A stretch of 64,000 nt of DNA, from contig NZ_AP018178.1 in assembly GCF_002368195.1 (NCBI RefSeq), positions 3,306,791 to 3,370,790 of the forward strand. Reading direction: 5' to 3'. Below the pieces are notes generated by a model that saw only the letters and a list, made by a program, of their open reading frames with translations, ran no database searches and was not told the DNA's origin. Positions 37,444-46,676 of the stretch are shown here, one piece after another; the stretch's first letter is position 1, and every line of letters starts with the position of its first letter. The position numbers were made by a program, and so were the translations under genes. This stretch comes from Calothrix sp. NIES-2100. Lineage in GTDB: Bacteria; Cyanobacteriota; Cyanobacteriia; Cyanobacteriales; Nostocaceae.

Positions 37444-37581
37444 CTAAATTGTGAAAAAGTCTTCTTCTGCCCAAGCTGGTGCTATGTCTTTGGCTACCAT
37501 TGTGAGTAAGGCGTAGTCTTTTGGTTTGACTCCTGGTGGTAGTTCTTTGGGAACTCCCATAACTGTTTGTGTTTTGAATAC
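37444..37581 (-). pseudogene. hupS: 3' end of hupS (last 45 codons), gene interrupted by DNA element
   Basis: On the minus strand, 37581 to 37444 encodes VFKTQTVMGVPKEL, then PPGVKPKDYALLTMVAK and ends AEEDFFTI with TAG. This is the C-terminus of the uptake hydrogenase small subunit. Upstream the frame reads only S-H-Y and then a stop (37591-37593), and no other hupS sequence is in the window. The loss of homology coincides with GTATTC; its TATTC (37576-37580) is the same pentamer used as the crossover core of the fdxN element in Anabaena PCC 7120. This is therefore the distal edge of an interruption element rather than a decayed gene (inference). HupS carries the Fe-S clusters that wire HupL to its electron acceptor. 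Confidence 0.9.
37576..37580 (-). other. Putative recombination core (TATTC) at element edge
   Basis: TATTC read on the minus strand, inside the Val-Phe codons GTA TTC of hupS. Coding homology ends immediately upstream. A matching TATTC is predicted at the other edge next to the missing hupS 5' part. Confidence 0.6.
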
Positions 37582-37629
37582 GCTGTGGTACTATGATTTT
37601 CAACCTGATAAAAACCCCAAAACCCCAAA

Positions 37630-38946
37630 ATGCGTATAGGCTATGCTCGTGTTTCAACTCGTCAGCAAGCAGATACAGAAGCGCTTGACCAACAAATAAG
37701 CCGCCTGGAAAAAGCTGGATCTGAGCAAATCCTATATGATATCGAATCTGGCAGAAAGGACACGAGGAAAAACTTTAATCAAATAATTACCCTAGCCAAG
37801 AATGGGGTAGCAACAGAAATAATTGTGACGCGACTAGATAGACTTGGGCGTAACGTAATTAGCATTCATAAAACATTAGAAGTACTCCAACAAACGGGGG
37901 TTAAGTTAACTATCCTTGATTCTCCTCTAGGCGATACAAATTCTGCTTTCGGGTGGCTAACTATTAATAATATTGCTGGGTTGGCAGAGTTTGAGAGTCG
38001 CTTATTATCTGAACGTATCTCCCACGGAACTGATTACTACCGCTCCAATCTGAAATACTTTGGGAGTCCGCCATTTGGCTACACAAAGGACGAAAATACT
38101 AAATGCATTCCTCATCCTTCTAACTGGTTAATTGCCAAGGAAATTATTCACAGGCTTTACACTAACTCCTACGGTTCTATTTCCCGTTGGCTTCTAGAAA
38201 GTTTTGAAATCAAAATGTACCCTTCTAGCATAAGGAATTGGTTACATAACCCCGCACTGCGAGGACACACATTTTATAAGCTAAAATCAGGAGAAATCGA
38301 ACGGCATTACGGAACGCATGAGGCGTTAATATCTGAGCAAGAGTATGAAGATTTATCAAAACTAACTGCTCACGTCAACAAAAAAGACCCAGCTAAGTTT
38401 AAACCACACATTCTTGCGGGAATATTCAAATGTGGCGTTTGTGGACGCGCAATGACAAAAACCAAAGCGGGGAAACAGTTTCAATGCTCCCAGTACAAGC
38501 GACTAGGTAAAACTGCCTGTCCAAACGGAAAAATAATCGCAAAATCAATAGTTAAAAAAAAGGTAATAACGGTTCTCTCACAACATGCTCAGGATGTAGT
38601 AAGGGAGGTAAACAGCAGGACGCAGAAAGAAGTAAAAACAGATGAAACAGTTATTACCCTGACTCACCAACTGCAAACACTCCAAACTTTACCCCGCAAC
38701 CCTGCTATTGATTTAGCTATTACCGATTTGCAGCACCAATTGAAAAATCACGAGCAACAAAAAAACGCTCTTCATACCACGACCCAAGAGGATTATCTAA
38801 TGTTGAATTCGTTTGCTCAAGCCGATTTTTGGGAGTCGTTATCTGATACGGAATTTAAGGTAATCTGCCTACGATTTGTGGAAACAGTTGTATTTAAAGG
38901 AGGGAGAGATATGTCTGTTTGTTTGCGAACCATCTCCCTTCCGTAA
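37630..38946 (+). CDS. Large serine recombinase (XisF-like) of the hupS interruption element
   Basis: A 438-residue site-specific recombinase. The N-terminal resolvase domain begins MRIGYARVSTRQQ, with nucleophile Ser9, and contains RLDRLGRN and FESRLLSERI. The Recombinase domain spans about 165-260, a zinc-ribbon has CGVCGRAM plus two later cysteines (near 275-305), and a C-terminal Gln-rich coiled coil follows. It is shorter than XisF of PCC 7120, which excises the fdxN element. The ATG lies only 49 bp from the hupS break, the position usual for interruption-element recombinases. CCCCAAAA repeats directly precede the ATG and no Shine-Dalgarno is seen. Expected role: excision in heterocysts to rejoin hupS. 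No XisH/XisI genes are nearby. Confidence 0.88.
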   Translation: MRIGYARVSTRQQADTEALDQQISRLEKAGSEQILYDIESGRKDTRKNFNQIITLAKNGVATEIIVTRLDRLGRNVISIHKTLEVLQQTGVKLTILDSPLGDTNSAFGWLTINNIAGLAEFESRLLSERISHGTDYYRSNLKYFGSPPFGYTKDENTKCIPHPSNWLIAKEIIHRLYTNSYGSISRWLLESFEIKMYPSSIRNWLHNPALRGHTFYKLKSGEIERHYGTHEALISEQEYEDLSKLTAHVNKKDPAKFKPHILAGIFKCGVCGRAMTKTKAGKQFQCSQYKRLGKTACPNGKIIAKSIVKKKVITVLSQHAQDVVREVNSRTQKEVKTDETVITLTHQLQTLQTLPRNPAIDLAITDLQHQLKNHEQQKNALHTTTQEDYLMLNSFAQADFWESLSDTEFKVICLRFVETVVFKGGRDMSVCLRTISLP

Positions 38947-39745
38947 GCGATCGCTTTTTCGCGAATGCTCTGCCAAATATCTTTATCTTTCTCTAACATT
39001 CTGTTTGTCCTGAAGCGTTCATTGATTTTAGGTTAGTTTGTCGGCTGAAAATTTCTGTTACGTGCGATGCCTAAGGCGGGCTGCGCCTACGCATTTGGCC
39101 AACGGTGGGTTGATTGCAATTGCTGAAAGGATACACACGCTGATTGAAGACGGATAGATTTTAGCCGGATTTTGCCTTATTCAATGAACCGCAATTCCTA
39201 CTGGCTGCTTGGTTATTTCGGGCGATCGCAATTTCAATTCCTGTTTATCTGAATTTTGACAATTTCTTAATTTCACTCAATCGAAGTACAAGGCTATGCG
39301 TAGCAGTTTAGATGATTGCCGCAATTCCTCCCGACACCAAATCGAAGATTTCGCGCGCGGACTCCTTGCGGGTCGAGTTGAATATTGACCTTGTATGCCA
39401 ATCGACGGTAAATTGAACAATATGACATCTTGTATTTAAAGATACTTGTCAACTTGAAGTAAATGCTGTATCTGTATTATCTCTAACAATATGTAGCAAA
39501 AGGTTGACCGTTGCCAGTAGCTCAGGCTAAGGAAGAGTTGGGCTAAAGCTTAACACTTCTCCCTGTTCTCTACTCTGCAAAAGCTATCCAAAATCAGCTT
39601 ACCTCGACTAAGTGTATTAGGTCTGCTTGACTGCCAGGATTACTTGCCATTTAGGTAGTTATTCCCTAGGATAAATCGTGATGAATGCTACATTAAAATC
39701 AGGAAAAGATAAGTATAAACTACCAGCAAAGTCAAGGATAAACAA
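38947..39745. other. Intergenic region, possibly degenerate sequence
   Basis: About 800 bp with HIP1 sites but no supported gene. A 60-codon minus-strand frame (38817-38999) overlaps the recombinase 3' end and is not called. Around 39290-39390 GC-rich fragments resemble worn repeat sequence. AAGGA at 39734-39738 is the ribosome binding site of the next gene. Confidence 0.5.
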
Positions 39746-40129
39746 TTGAAACAACAGCAAGTCATCATGGGAAGCATCACCGCCACAGTATCTGCGATCG
39801 CACTGGGATACTTGGGTGTTCAATACTTGAATCAGACCGCAATGTATACAGTTGCTGGTGCAATGCTGGGACTGGGTGCAACTACACAAGTGACACAACT
39901 TAAGTCAAAATCTCACGTCCGAAGGTCGCAGTTATTACTACTGCCTGCTTCTTCTGTAATTACTGTGAGTGAAGAACCACCACAGCCAATACAACTAATT
40001 TCTCAGTCCATTGAACCACATCTTGAGCATCATGTTGAGGTTATTGAATCAGATTATAGTAAGGAATTGATAACAGAAAATGATCCAATAATTGAAAGAT
40101 TTCTCAAACTGGGTTTGGAAGATTTTTAA
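39746..40129 (+). CDS. Hypothetical membrane-associated protein
   Basis: A 127-residue protein. AAGGA is 7 nt before a TTG start at 39746; an ATG at 39767 lacks a site at useful distance. Two hydrophobic Gly/Ala-rich segments (ITATVSAIALGYLGV and MYTVAGAMLGLGATT) form a probable membrane hairpin. A basic patch (KSKSHVRRSQ) and an acidic C-terminal tail (HHVEVIESDYSKELITENDPIIERF) follow. No family recognised. If the hupS element model is right, it is element cargo. Confidence 0.6.
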   Translation: MKQQQVIMGSITATVSAIALGYLGVQYLNQTAMYTVAGAMLGLGATTQVTQLKSKSHVRRSQLLLLPASSVITVSEEPPQPIQLISQSIEPHLEHHVEVIESDYSKELITENDPIIERFLKLGLEDF

Positions 40130-40394
40130 ATTTTGTGGGGGTGGGAGTTCCCCACCTTTTACTTCGTTTGTCAGTTGTGAGTTGTTTTTGCGTTTTTTGG
40201 ATATTGTATATTCCGTGTGTAATACGCATTCTCTGTAAAAATTAGCTTAATATAATTCGAGCAATCTTTGGGTCTTTGCGCCTAAGAAAGCCGGAAGCCG
40301 CCGCGTGTCTATGCGTGAGTTATATAAAGCAATATTTCATGAGGCGGAGCCTGCTAAATCTACGCTCCCACGCAGAGCATGGGAGCGAGGTAAA

Positions 40395-43220
40395 TTAAAG
40401 AGTTGAATTAATAATGCCAGCAAAGTAATTTAAGGTTGCTGGATGAGCAGTAATTAATGCTTGAGTTTTTAGTTCGGGTTCAGATAAATTATCGCTAGCA
40501 TTTTCATGGTTTGCTAAATTTTCTTTCCAAGTTAAATTTTCAATACCTAATAATTTGGCTAAAGCATTGGTTGTGGCTGGAGAATTAAATATAAATTCTC
40601 GGATTTTTAATTCATTTTCGCTGAGTGTTGGGACATTTTTAACTCGATTTACCTGTTCTTTAATCTCTGCTTGCGGCTTTGACCATGCGGGAACCCAGGT
40701 ATTAAAGCCAGGTAAATTTTTCGGGAAATTGCTAGCGGCTTCTTTGATTAATACTTGGAGAATTTGGGCATGGGGTCGCAATTTGAGAATCAGGCTGGGT
40801 AACCAAGGTAATAAAATTTTATCGGGAACGGTGGCGAATAATTTACTCAGTAGTTCTACGACAAATTTACTAATTCTTGGTGCAAATGTCAGAGATAAGA
40901 TGAAACCATTTAAGTATTCTGGGAAAGATTTAATTAACATTTCATTGTTAATCACATCATTGAAGAATTTCCGAATTTCTTCTAATTTTCTTAATGTTAG
41001 TAACCATTCCGTTGTCCACAATAAACCAATTTTGGCGGGGTCTTCTAAACCTTGGCTGGATTGTTTAACACCGATTAATAATTGACTGCGGTTACAACCG
41101 AGAGATAATGCCAAACTTTCCAGGGTGAAGATAAAATTCAACATCCCGGCGATTTGTTCGGGGGTTGTTCCCCTATCTGCGAAGGCTTGGGGTAGTAATG
41201 TGGCGTAATGTCCGTAGCCTGTGGTGACAAAACGCTCTATCCATTCCTGTAAGCCAGAGGGTGTGGTGCGGTAGTAATGTACTAGTCGGCGGACGCGTTC
41301 AAATACTTGGGGTGCGTCGCTGACACCAGTTTCCTGCTTGAGGAGAGAAATCGCGTGTTCTCCGAGTTCTTGTGTTAAGCGGAGGCTGCGTGCGTATAAA
41401 ATGCTATCTTCTGTGGCTTTGAGCGCATCGCTGGTTTGTGCTTCGGGCGAAAAAGCCAATTTCTTCAAACGCTGTTCTAAAACCTGCTCGATGCTGACAC
41501 CCTCATAACCGAGCATAATAATATGGCGCTGGTATTTACCGATGCGGATTTCCCAAGATTCTTGAATTGGTTTGGAACCAAGACTGCGATCGCCCATAAT
41601 TGGTTTTACAATCGTATCACCCAATAAATAATGCAATCGCCATAGCACATCGGAACAGGGTAGAAGTTCCGGCTGCTGTTTAAAATCCATTAAGGCGCGT
41701 TGGTTGGTTTGTGCAAGTAGGTTGACTCCCAGAGGTTGAAGTCTGTCGTACACATCTTGCGCCAGGGGAGGTAAAGAAGCATAACCAACCGTCCCAATGC
41801 GATCGCCTCCGAGTAAAATTTGGCAAAGTTGGTAAATATTGCGTTTTTTCGGGGTGCGGTCTTTTTCGAGACAGGTTATGGCTGCGTCTTGGAAATCGTA
41901 AGGCGTGGGGTGCATTCTATTTCGCATCCCCGCTAGCAGCATTGAGGTTTGATAAATAGCGATAGAGTCGGCTGTACTGGCTAAATAGGCATTTTTCCGC
42001 GCCAATCCGACAATATCAGCACACCATTGCAATAATTGTTCGGTATCGGCTTTAGCTAGTTCTGGGGGACGGGTTAAAAAGGCTGCGAGGGTGGAATTTG
42101 TAGCTGTAAGAGGAATTGCTTTGGTTTTGCTTGCTTTCTCTTCTTTATTGAGCGAAAATCCCTTTAAACCTGTAACCTTGAGATTCTTTTTCCAAGTTGC
42201 TTCCGCTAGCGACACTGTACCCGCTGGGTGATGAAATTGGTATTCGATAGCCGCAAAACTGGAAGGAATTAAACCGTATAACCATTTAGTTTGGGTGCGT
42301 TCCGGTATTTCCCAAAGATTATTATTAGTAACGCTATATTCTGCCACATCGCTAGCTGAGTGGGCTGCACCACATATATAGATAGCTTCCGATGGTGCAA
42401 TATTATGCGCCGCCATGTGTTTTTTCATGGAAGTCCACATATAGCGTTCCCGCTGGCGATCGCTTTCGATATCTTTATTGCGAGTTCCTAAACGGCGCAT
42501 CAAGCTACCGATGAGGAACATGACTTGGCGGTAGGTTTCGTAGTCTGCGCCGATAATTGCTGTTTCCACATACTCATCCCACCATTCCGAAAAGTGGCGG
42601 GTATTGGAATTGCGGAGTAAAAAGCTTAAAAATTGGTCAAAAGTGGGAATGAGGCTACCTACTTCTACACCTACCGCTGAACCGTGCATTTTGGCTTCAT
42701 CGCTGGGGGGTTCTTCTGACTCTTCCACAGGTTTAGTATTGGGGGGTTCCCATTGGAAGACAAAATCCACAGCCCTATCAACAAATACTAGCTGAGTTTC
42801 GGGATTTTGTAGAGCAAAGGCGATCGCTTGATATTCTGCGGAAGCTTCGGTAATCGGTGCAACCACACTCAACGGCATGATTTTAGGTGGAAAATCCTCA
42901 GATTCGGCGGCGAAGGCTTGTAAAGCTACAGGTAATTTACAATCGCGTAAATTCTCGACAGTGTTTTGTAAGTCTTCGCACAGTTCCAAGTAAATTACTT
43001 TCGGCGGTTTTTCCCGTAAGCGTCGCACCATTTGCAAAGCGGAGGATGGGGAGTGATGACACACCGGGAAAATTTCTAGAGGTTCGCTGCTGGCTTTTTC
43101 TACATCTGCTATTAAAGCTGTTAGCATTTCGCTTAAAGGTTGAGCATCGGTAGCGAATTTTTCCGCCGCATTGAGGAGTTGTTCTTGGAGTGCGTTGAAT
43201 GCAGTTGGGAGGTTAACCAT
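40395..43220 (-). CDS. DUF5682 family protein of the MoxR-VWA cluster
   Basis: A 941-residue cytoplasmic protein. The N-terminal part has PVCHHSPSSALQMVRRLREKPPKVIYLELCEDL, the DUF5682 signature. Later blocks include FVDRAVDFVFQW, ICGAAHSASDVAEYS and YQTSMLLAGMRNRMHPTPYDFQDAAITCLEKD. The central and C-terminal regions are helical. E. coli YehM, encoded beside a MoxR-like ATPase (YehL) and VWA protein (YehP), is the likely counterpart. No enzymatic activity is established; the paired His residues may be functional. Last gene of the minus-strand cluster, separated from the ATPase gene by an opposite-strand Uma2 gene. Confidence 0.8.
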   Translation of the reverse strand: MVNLPTAFNALQEQLLNAAEKFATDAQPLSEMLTALIADVEKASSEPLEIFPVCHHSPSSALQMVRRLREKPPKVIYLELCEDLQNTVENLRDCKLPVALQAFAAESEDFPPKIMPLSVVAPITEASAEYQAIAFALQNPETQLVFVDRAVDFVFQWEPPNTKPVEESEEPPSDEAKMHGSAVGVEVGSLIPTFDQFLSFLLRNSNTRHFSEWWDEYVETAIIGADYETYRQVMFLIGSLMRRLGTRNKDIESDRQRERYMWTSMKKHMAAHNIAPSEAIYICGAAHSASDVAEYSVTNNNLWEIPERTQTKWLYGLIPSSFAAIEYQFHHPAGTVSLAEATWKKNLKVTGLKGFSLNKEEKASKTKAIPLTATNSTLAAFLTRPPELAKADTEQLLQWCADIVGLARKNAYLASTADSIAIYQTSMLLAGMRNRMHPTPYDFQDAAITCLEKDRTPKKRNIYQLCQILLGGDRIGTVGYASLPPLAQDVYDRLQPLGVNLLAQTNQRALMDFKQQPELLPCSDVLWRLHYLLGDTIVKPIMGDRSLGSKPIQESWEIRIGKYQRHIIMLGYEGVSIEQVLEQRLKKLAFSPEAQTSDALKATEDSILYARSLRLTQELGEHAISLLKQETGVSDAPQVFERVRRLVHYYRTTPSGLQEWIERFVTTGYGHYATLLPQAFADRGTTPEQIAGMLNFIFTLESLALSLGCNRSQLLIGVKQSSQGLEDPAKIGLLWTTEWLLTLRKLEEIRKFFNDVINNEMLIKSFPEYLNGFILSLTFAPRISKFVVELLSKLFATVPDKILLPWLPSLILKLRPHAQILQVLIKEAASNFPKNLPGFNTWVPAWSKPQAEIKEQVNRVKNVPTLSENELKIREFIFNSPATTNALAKLLGIENLTWKENLANHENASDNLSEPELKTQALITAHPATLNYFAGIINSTL

Positions 43221-43329
43221 AGTTTATTAATTCGTCATTTGTGCGTAGGTGTAGCCTGTTGTAGACATCGCCTGTTTGTTTTGGATTTCTCATAATATAA
43301 ATACAACCCATGTCAGAATCGGAGGCTTT

Positions 43330-43872
43330 ATGTCACTGACAGTTGAAGATTTAGAAAAAATGCAGCAACAGTACCCCGACTATCGCATGGAACTAGTTAA
43401 AGGTAATGTTATTGTCATGAGTCCCTCAGGATACGAATCAGATGAGGTTGCGGCTGAAATGGTGTCCCAGTTACGTAACTGGGTTAAACCGCGTAAGCTA
43501 GGACGAATAACAGCTTCTAGCGCTGGTTTTAGATTGCCAAACTCAGATTTGCGCGCACCAGATGCTTCATTTGTTTTAGCCGAACGTTTGCGTCGCAGTC
43601 CCAAATCTTTTGCTCAATTGGCTCCTGATTTAACTGTTGAAGTTAAGTCTCCCAGCGATAATTTAGAGGATATCAGAGCGAAGATTCAAGAATTTCTGAG
43701 TTTGGGAACTAAGGTCGGAATTTTGCTGAATCCTGATGCGCAAATTGTGGAAGTTTACAATGTGGGAAAAGAGGTAATAGTACTGCACAATGGCGATGTA
43801 CTAACTGTTCCCGAACTGCTTCCAGGTTGGGAAGTAGCAGTTTCAGATTTATGGCCTGTAGAGTTTGATTGA
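43330..43872 (+). CDS. Uma2-family (DUF820) putative endonuclease
   Basis: About 180 residues from ATG 43330, preceded by GGAGG at 43321-43325; an in-frame start at 43276 has no site. The PD-(D/E)xK-like core is visible: RMELVKGNVIVMSP, LRAPDASFVLAERL and LTVEVKSPSDNLEDIRAKIQEFLSLG (Glu-x-Lys). The family is greatly expanded in cyanobacteria and its biological role is unknown. It is inserted on the opposite strand between the MoxR and DUF5682 genes, so it is probably not part of that operon. Confidence 0.85.
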   Translation: MSLTVEDLEKMQQQYPDYRMELVKGNVIVMSPSGYESDEVAAEMVSQLRNWVKPRKLGRITASSAGFRLPNSDLRAPDASFVLAERLRRSPKSFAQLAPDLTVEVKSPSDNLEDIRAKIQEFLSLGTKVGILLNPDAQIVEVYNVGKEVIVLHNGDVLTVPELLPGWEVAVSDLWPVEFD

Positions 43873-43895
43873 GGTACTAGTATCACTTTTACATT

Positions 43896-43972
43896 CCTCT
43901 CTGCGCCTCTGTGTCTCTGCGTGAGATAAAAGAGAAATAAACCGCAGAGGACGCAGAGAACGCAGAGAAAGA
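43896..43972. repeat. Dispersed inverted repeat (CTCTGCG family), copy 1
   Basis: CTCTCTGCGCCTCTGTGTCT on one side and CCGCAGAGGACGCAGAGAAC on the other form a long imperfect hairpin. Two further copies lie at 45159-45232 and 55611-55683. It sits just after the Uma2 and MoxR stops. Confidence 0.8.
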
Positions 43973-43979
43973 AGAGTTT

Positions 43980-45128
43980 TTAAAATAACCCCATCGCTTG
44001 TTTACCACCTTCGAGAAAAGCTTCCCATTCACCTTTGTTTTCTTTACTACGCTTCTCAACAACTGCGTGCCAAAATTGATTCATCACGGAAATATCTTCT
44101 GGTTGACGACGTACTAAAGTACCGACCAAGGATTTTGCTAATGCACCGGCTTCTAAATTGGTAGCGCCAAAATAACGACTGTGTAAAATCGCATCTTCTA
44201 AAACACCGATTTGTTCTGCGGTGGAAAGCGCTGATTCTAAACGCTGGTCGTCAGAACTGGCGGCGGCGCTGGTTTCGCGTAAATCGGCGAAGGTTTGCAA
44301 TAATACATCTAACAGTGTTGGCGGAACATCCACTTCAAAGCCGTGACGGTTCATTAACTCTTTGGTGCGGAAGAGGATAATTTCTTTTTCCTGCTTCTTA
44401 TTCGTCACCACCGGCATATGTACGAAATTAAACCGTCTTTTCAAGGCTGAAGAAAGTTCGTTGACACCCCTGTCGCGGCTGTTGGCTGTAGCGATGACAT
44501 TAAATCCGGGTTGTGCAAAAGCTACGTTATCTGTCTTCAATTCGGGAATAGAAATATACTTTTCACTGAGTATAGATATCAGTGCATCTTGCACATCAGA
44601 AGTACAACGGGTTAACTCCTCAAATCTGCCCATTGCCCCGGTGTGCATAGCTGTCATAATTGGTGAGGGAATCAAAGAATCGCGGGATTGACCAGCCGCA
44701 ATTACCATCGCCACGTTCCAAGAATACTTGATTTGGTCTTCAGTGGTTCCTGCTGTTCCTTGAACTACATAAGTTGAATTACCAGAAATCGCTGCTGCGA
44801 GTAATTCAGCTAACCAGCTTTTACCTGTACCAGGGTCACCAATCAACAATAAACCACGGTCAGAAGCTAAAGTGACAATAGCACGTTCTGCGATCGCACT
44901 ATCTCCATACCATTTCTGCTCAATTTGCCGGTCTAACTTTTGCGATGGCGTACTTCCCAACACAAAAGTCCGCACCATTTGCGGCGACAGTCGCCAAGAA
45001 AATGGCTTTGTACCTTTATCAATTGAGGCTAAATATTCTAATTCTTCTGCATATTTCATTTCCGCCGGTTGTCTTAACATTACCTCGTTGCTAGTAGCAT
45101 TTGTAGTATTACTTTTAGCCTTCGCCAT
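43980..45128 (-). CDS. MoxR-type AAA+ ATPase
   Basis: A 382-residue AAA+ protein. Walker A is GDPGTGKS (97-104), followed by an MoxR-like helix-2 insert region, RFEELTRCTSDVQDALISILSEK (Walker-B-like acidic pair), sensor-1 ATANSRDRG, and ELSSALKRRF (arginine-finger region). MoxR ATPases act as chaperones that remodel protein complexes and usually work with VWA proteins through MIDAS contacts; such a VWA gene lies immediately upstream. Counterpart of E. coli YehL (inference). Confidence 0.9.
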   Translation of the reverse strand: MAKAKSNTTNATSNEVMLRQPAEMKYAEELEYLASIDKGTKPFSWRLSPQMVRTFVLGSTPSQKLDRQIEQKWYGDSAIAERAIVTLASDRGLLLIGDPGTGKSWLAELLAAAISGNSTYVVQGTAGTTEDQIKYSWNVAMVIAAGQSRDSLIPSPIMTAMHTGAMGRFEELTRCTSDVQDALISILSEKYISIPELKTDNVAFAQPGFNVIATANSRDRGVNELSSALKRRFNFVHMPVVTNKKQEKEIILFRTKELMNRHGFEVDVPPTLLDVLLQTFADLRETSAAASSDDQRLESALSTAEQIGVLEDAILHSRYFGATNLEAGALAKSLVGTLVRRQPEDISVMNQFWHAVVEKRSKENKGEWEAFLEGGKQAMGLF

Positions 45129-45158
45129 TTTTATCTCCTAAAGTATTATCTGTAATTC

Positions 45159-45232
45159 TTCTCTGCGTTCTCTATGTCTCTGTGGTTCAAAAATTATTTT
45201 TCTAACCGCAGAGGCGCAGAGAACACAGAGGT
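45159..45232. repeat. Dispersed inverted repeat (CTCTGCG family), copy 2
   Basis: CTCTGCGTTCTCTATGTCTC and CCGCAGAGGCGCAGAGAACA form a hairpin in the spacer between the VWA and MoxR genes, inside the putative operon. Confidence 0.8.
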
Positions 45233-45238
45233 AAGAGG

Positions 45239-46666
45239 TTAGTTAACAATCACCTTTTTTAACTCTTGAATTAACTTTTTCGGACTCCCTGTTAAAATCG
45301 GCATACCCAACTCCTTCAACTTGTCGCGGAACCATTGATTCACACTGAAATATCCCGAACTTGTCACCGCACCAACGGGGATAAAATGTAATCCCGACTC
45401 TTTCAAGGATTTAATATAGTCATATAAAACTTGGTCGCTACCACCTTCGTAAAAGTCAGAAATTAACACCACCGCCGTATTCTTTGGTTCTAAAATCTTT
45501 TGTGCAGCTTCTACTAACGCCGCATAAATATGTGTTCCTCCTCCTAAATTTGTCCGTAATAAAACCTCAAATGGGTCATGTACCCAAGCTGTTAAATCAA
45601 TTACTTGGGTATCAAACGCCAACAAATGCACATCCACATTGGGAAGTCCGGCGAAAATTGATGCGAGAATAGTACATTGCACCATCGCATCCACCATTGA
45701 ACCTGATTGGTCAACAACTACAATCATGCGAGTTGGTGTTTTTTTCTTGGCGGTGTGGCGGTAGTACAGCCTATCAACAAATAATCTTTGTTCTTCTGGA
45801 TTCCAGTTAGTTAAATTCTTCCAAATCGTGCGCTTTAAATCTAAGTTGCGAAATATCCGTTTAGGTGGGGTTGAATAATCGATTTTTCCGGCTACAGCTT
45901 GGGCGACTTGTAACCGCAGGACTTGCGCTAGTTCGTCTACATAATCCTGAATTAATCGTTTAGCGTTTTTCAGCGCATTTCCTGATAAATTCGCTTTTTC
46001 GCGTAAAAGTTGTTCCACCAAAGCCATTGATGGCGTAAGTTGACTGGCTAATCTGTCATCTTTGAGGACTTCGTGTAAAGCCATGCGGTGAATTAATTCA
46101 CCTTCCAAAGCTTTGAGGGTGGCGCGTAGTTGTTCTTCGGTAACGGTGAAACCGCCACTAGTACCAATACCTGCGCCCATACCGCCACTGTTACCGCTAC
46201 CTTGTCCCTGATTTTGCTGACCTTGGTTTTTCCCAATTCCCGGCCTATTTCCTCGCAAACTTCCCGGCGCACATCCTAAAGCTTGTTCCAAAAATCCCAC
46301 ATCTTTCAACCATTGCGCGTATTGTTGCGCGGTGACAACTCCGGTTTGGGTGTTGGGACCAAAAGCATTTAGGAGTAATTTAGAAAAAACTAATCCTCGG
46401 CGCAGAGTGGCGGTTTCTACTTCTGGTGCTGTATCGTCTTCGGGAATAATGGGATTCTTAAAATCTGCTTCTAATTCTGGGTAACGGTGGAGTAAGTTTT
46501 CAATACTAATATTAGGGTCGAGGATTAATTGGGGTAAATTTAACTCGCTAACAACTTCAGTCGCCATGTGTTCAAAATTTGCACCCTGTTCGCTAAAGCC
46601 AAACATACTGGTTAGTAAGCGCCAGTATACAACTTGACGGCGTTGGGCAATTTGTTCTGTATCCAT
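45239..46666 (-). CDS. VWA-domain protein (CoxE/YehP-like), MoxR partner
   Basis: About 475 residues from ATG 46666 (MDTEQIAQRRQ); an upstream in-frame extension overlaps the previous gene and is rejected. The N-terminal part is helical, then a Gly/Gln-rich linker (about 155-180). The C-terminal VWA domain has MIDAS DQSGSMVDAM, the Thr of LGGGTHIYAAL and the Asp of VLISDFYEGG. This architecture pairs with MoxR ATPases. The gene follows the DUF5691 gene by 10 bp and precedes MoxR by 110 bp. Confidence 0.87.
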   Translation of the reverse strand: MDTEQIAQRRQVVYWRLLTSMFGFSEQGANFEHMATEVVSELNLPQLILDPNISIENLLHRYPELEADFKNPIIPEDDTAPEVETATLRRGLVFSKLLLNAFGPNTQTGVVTAQQYAQWLKDVGFLEQALGCAPGSLRGNRPGIGKNQGQQNQGQGSGNSGGMGAGIGTSGGFTVTEEQLRATLKALEGELIHRMALHEVLKDDRLASQLTPSMALVEQLLREKANLSGNALKNAKRLIQDYVDELAQVLRLQVAQAVAGKIDYSTPPKRIFRNLDLKRTIWKNLTNWNPEEQRLFVDRLYYRHTAKKKTPTRMIVVVDQSGSMVDAMVQCTILASIFAGLPNVDVHLLAFDTQVIDLTAWVHDPFEVLLRTNLGGGTHIYAALVEAAQKILEPKNTAVVLISDFYEGGSDQVLYDYIKSLKESGLHFIPVGAVTSSGYFSVNQWFRDKLKELGMPILTGSPKKLIQELKKVIVN

Positions 46667-46676
46667 AATTTTTTCC

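Noticed and set aside
37394..37657. An 87-codon minus-strand frame across the hupS remnant
   Set aside because: It is the wrong frame of the hupS 3' end; the frame ending in EEDFFTI at 37444 is the real coding remnant.
38817..38999. A 60-codon minus-strand frame overlapping the recombinase 3' end
   Set aside because: More than half lies antisense within the recombinase gene, with no recognised family; kept only as a note.
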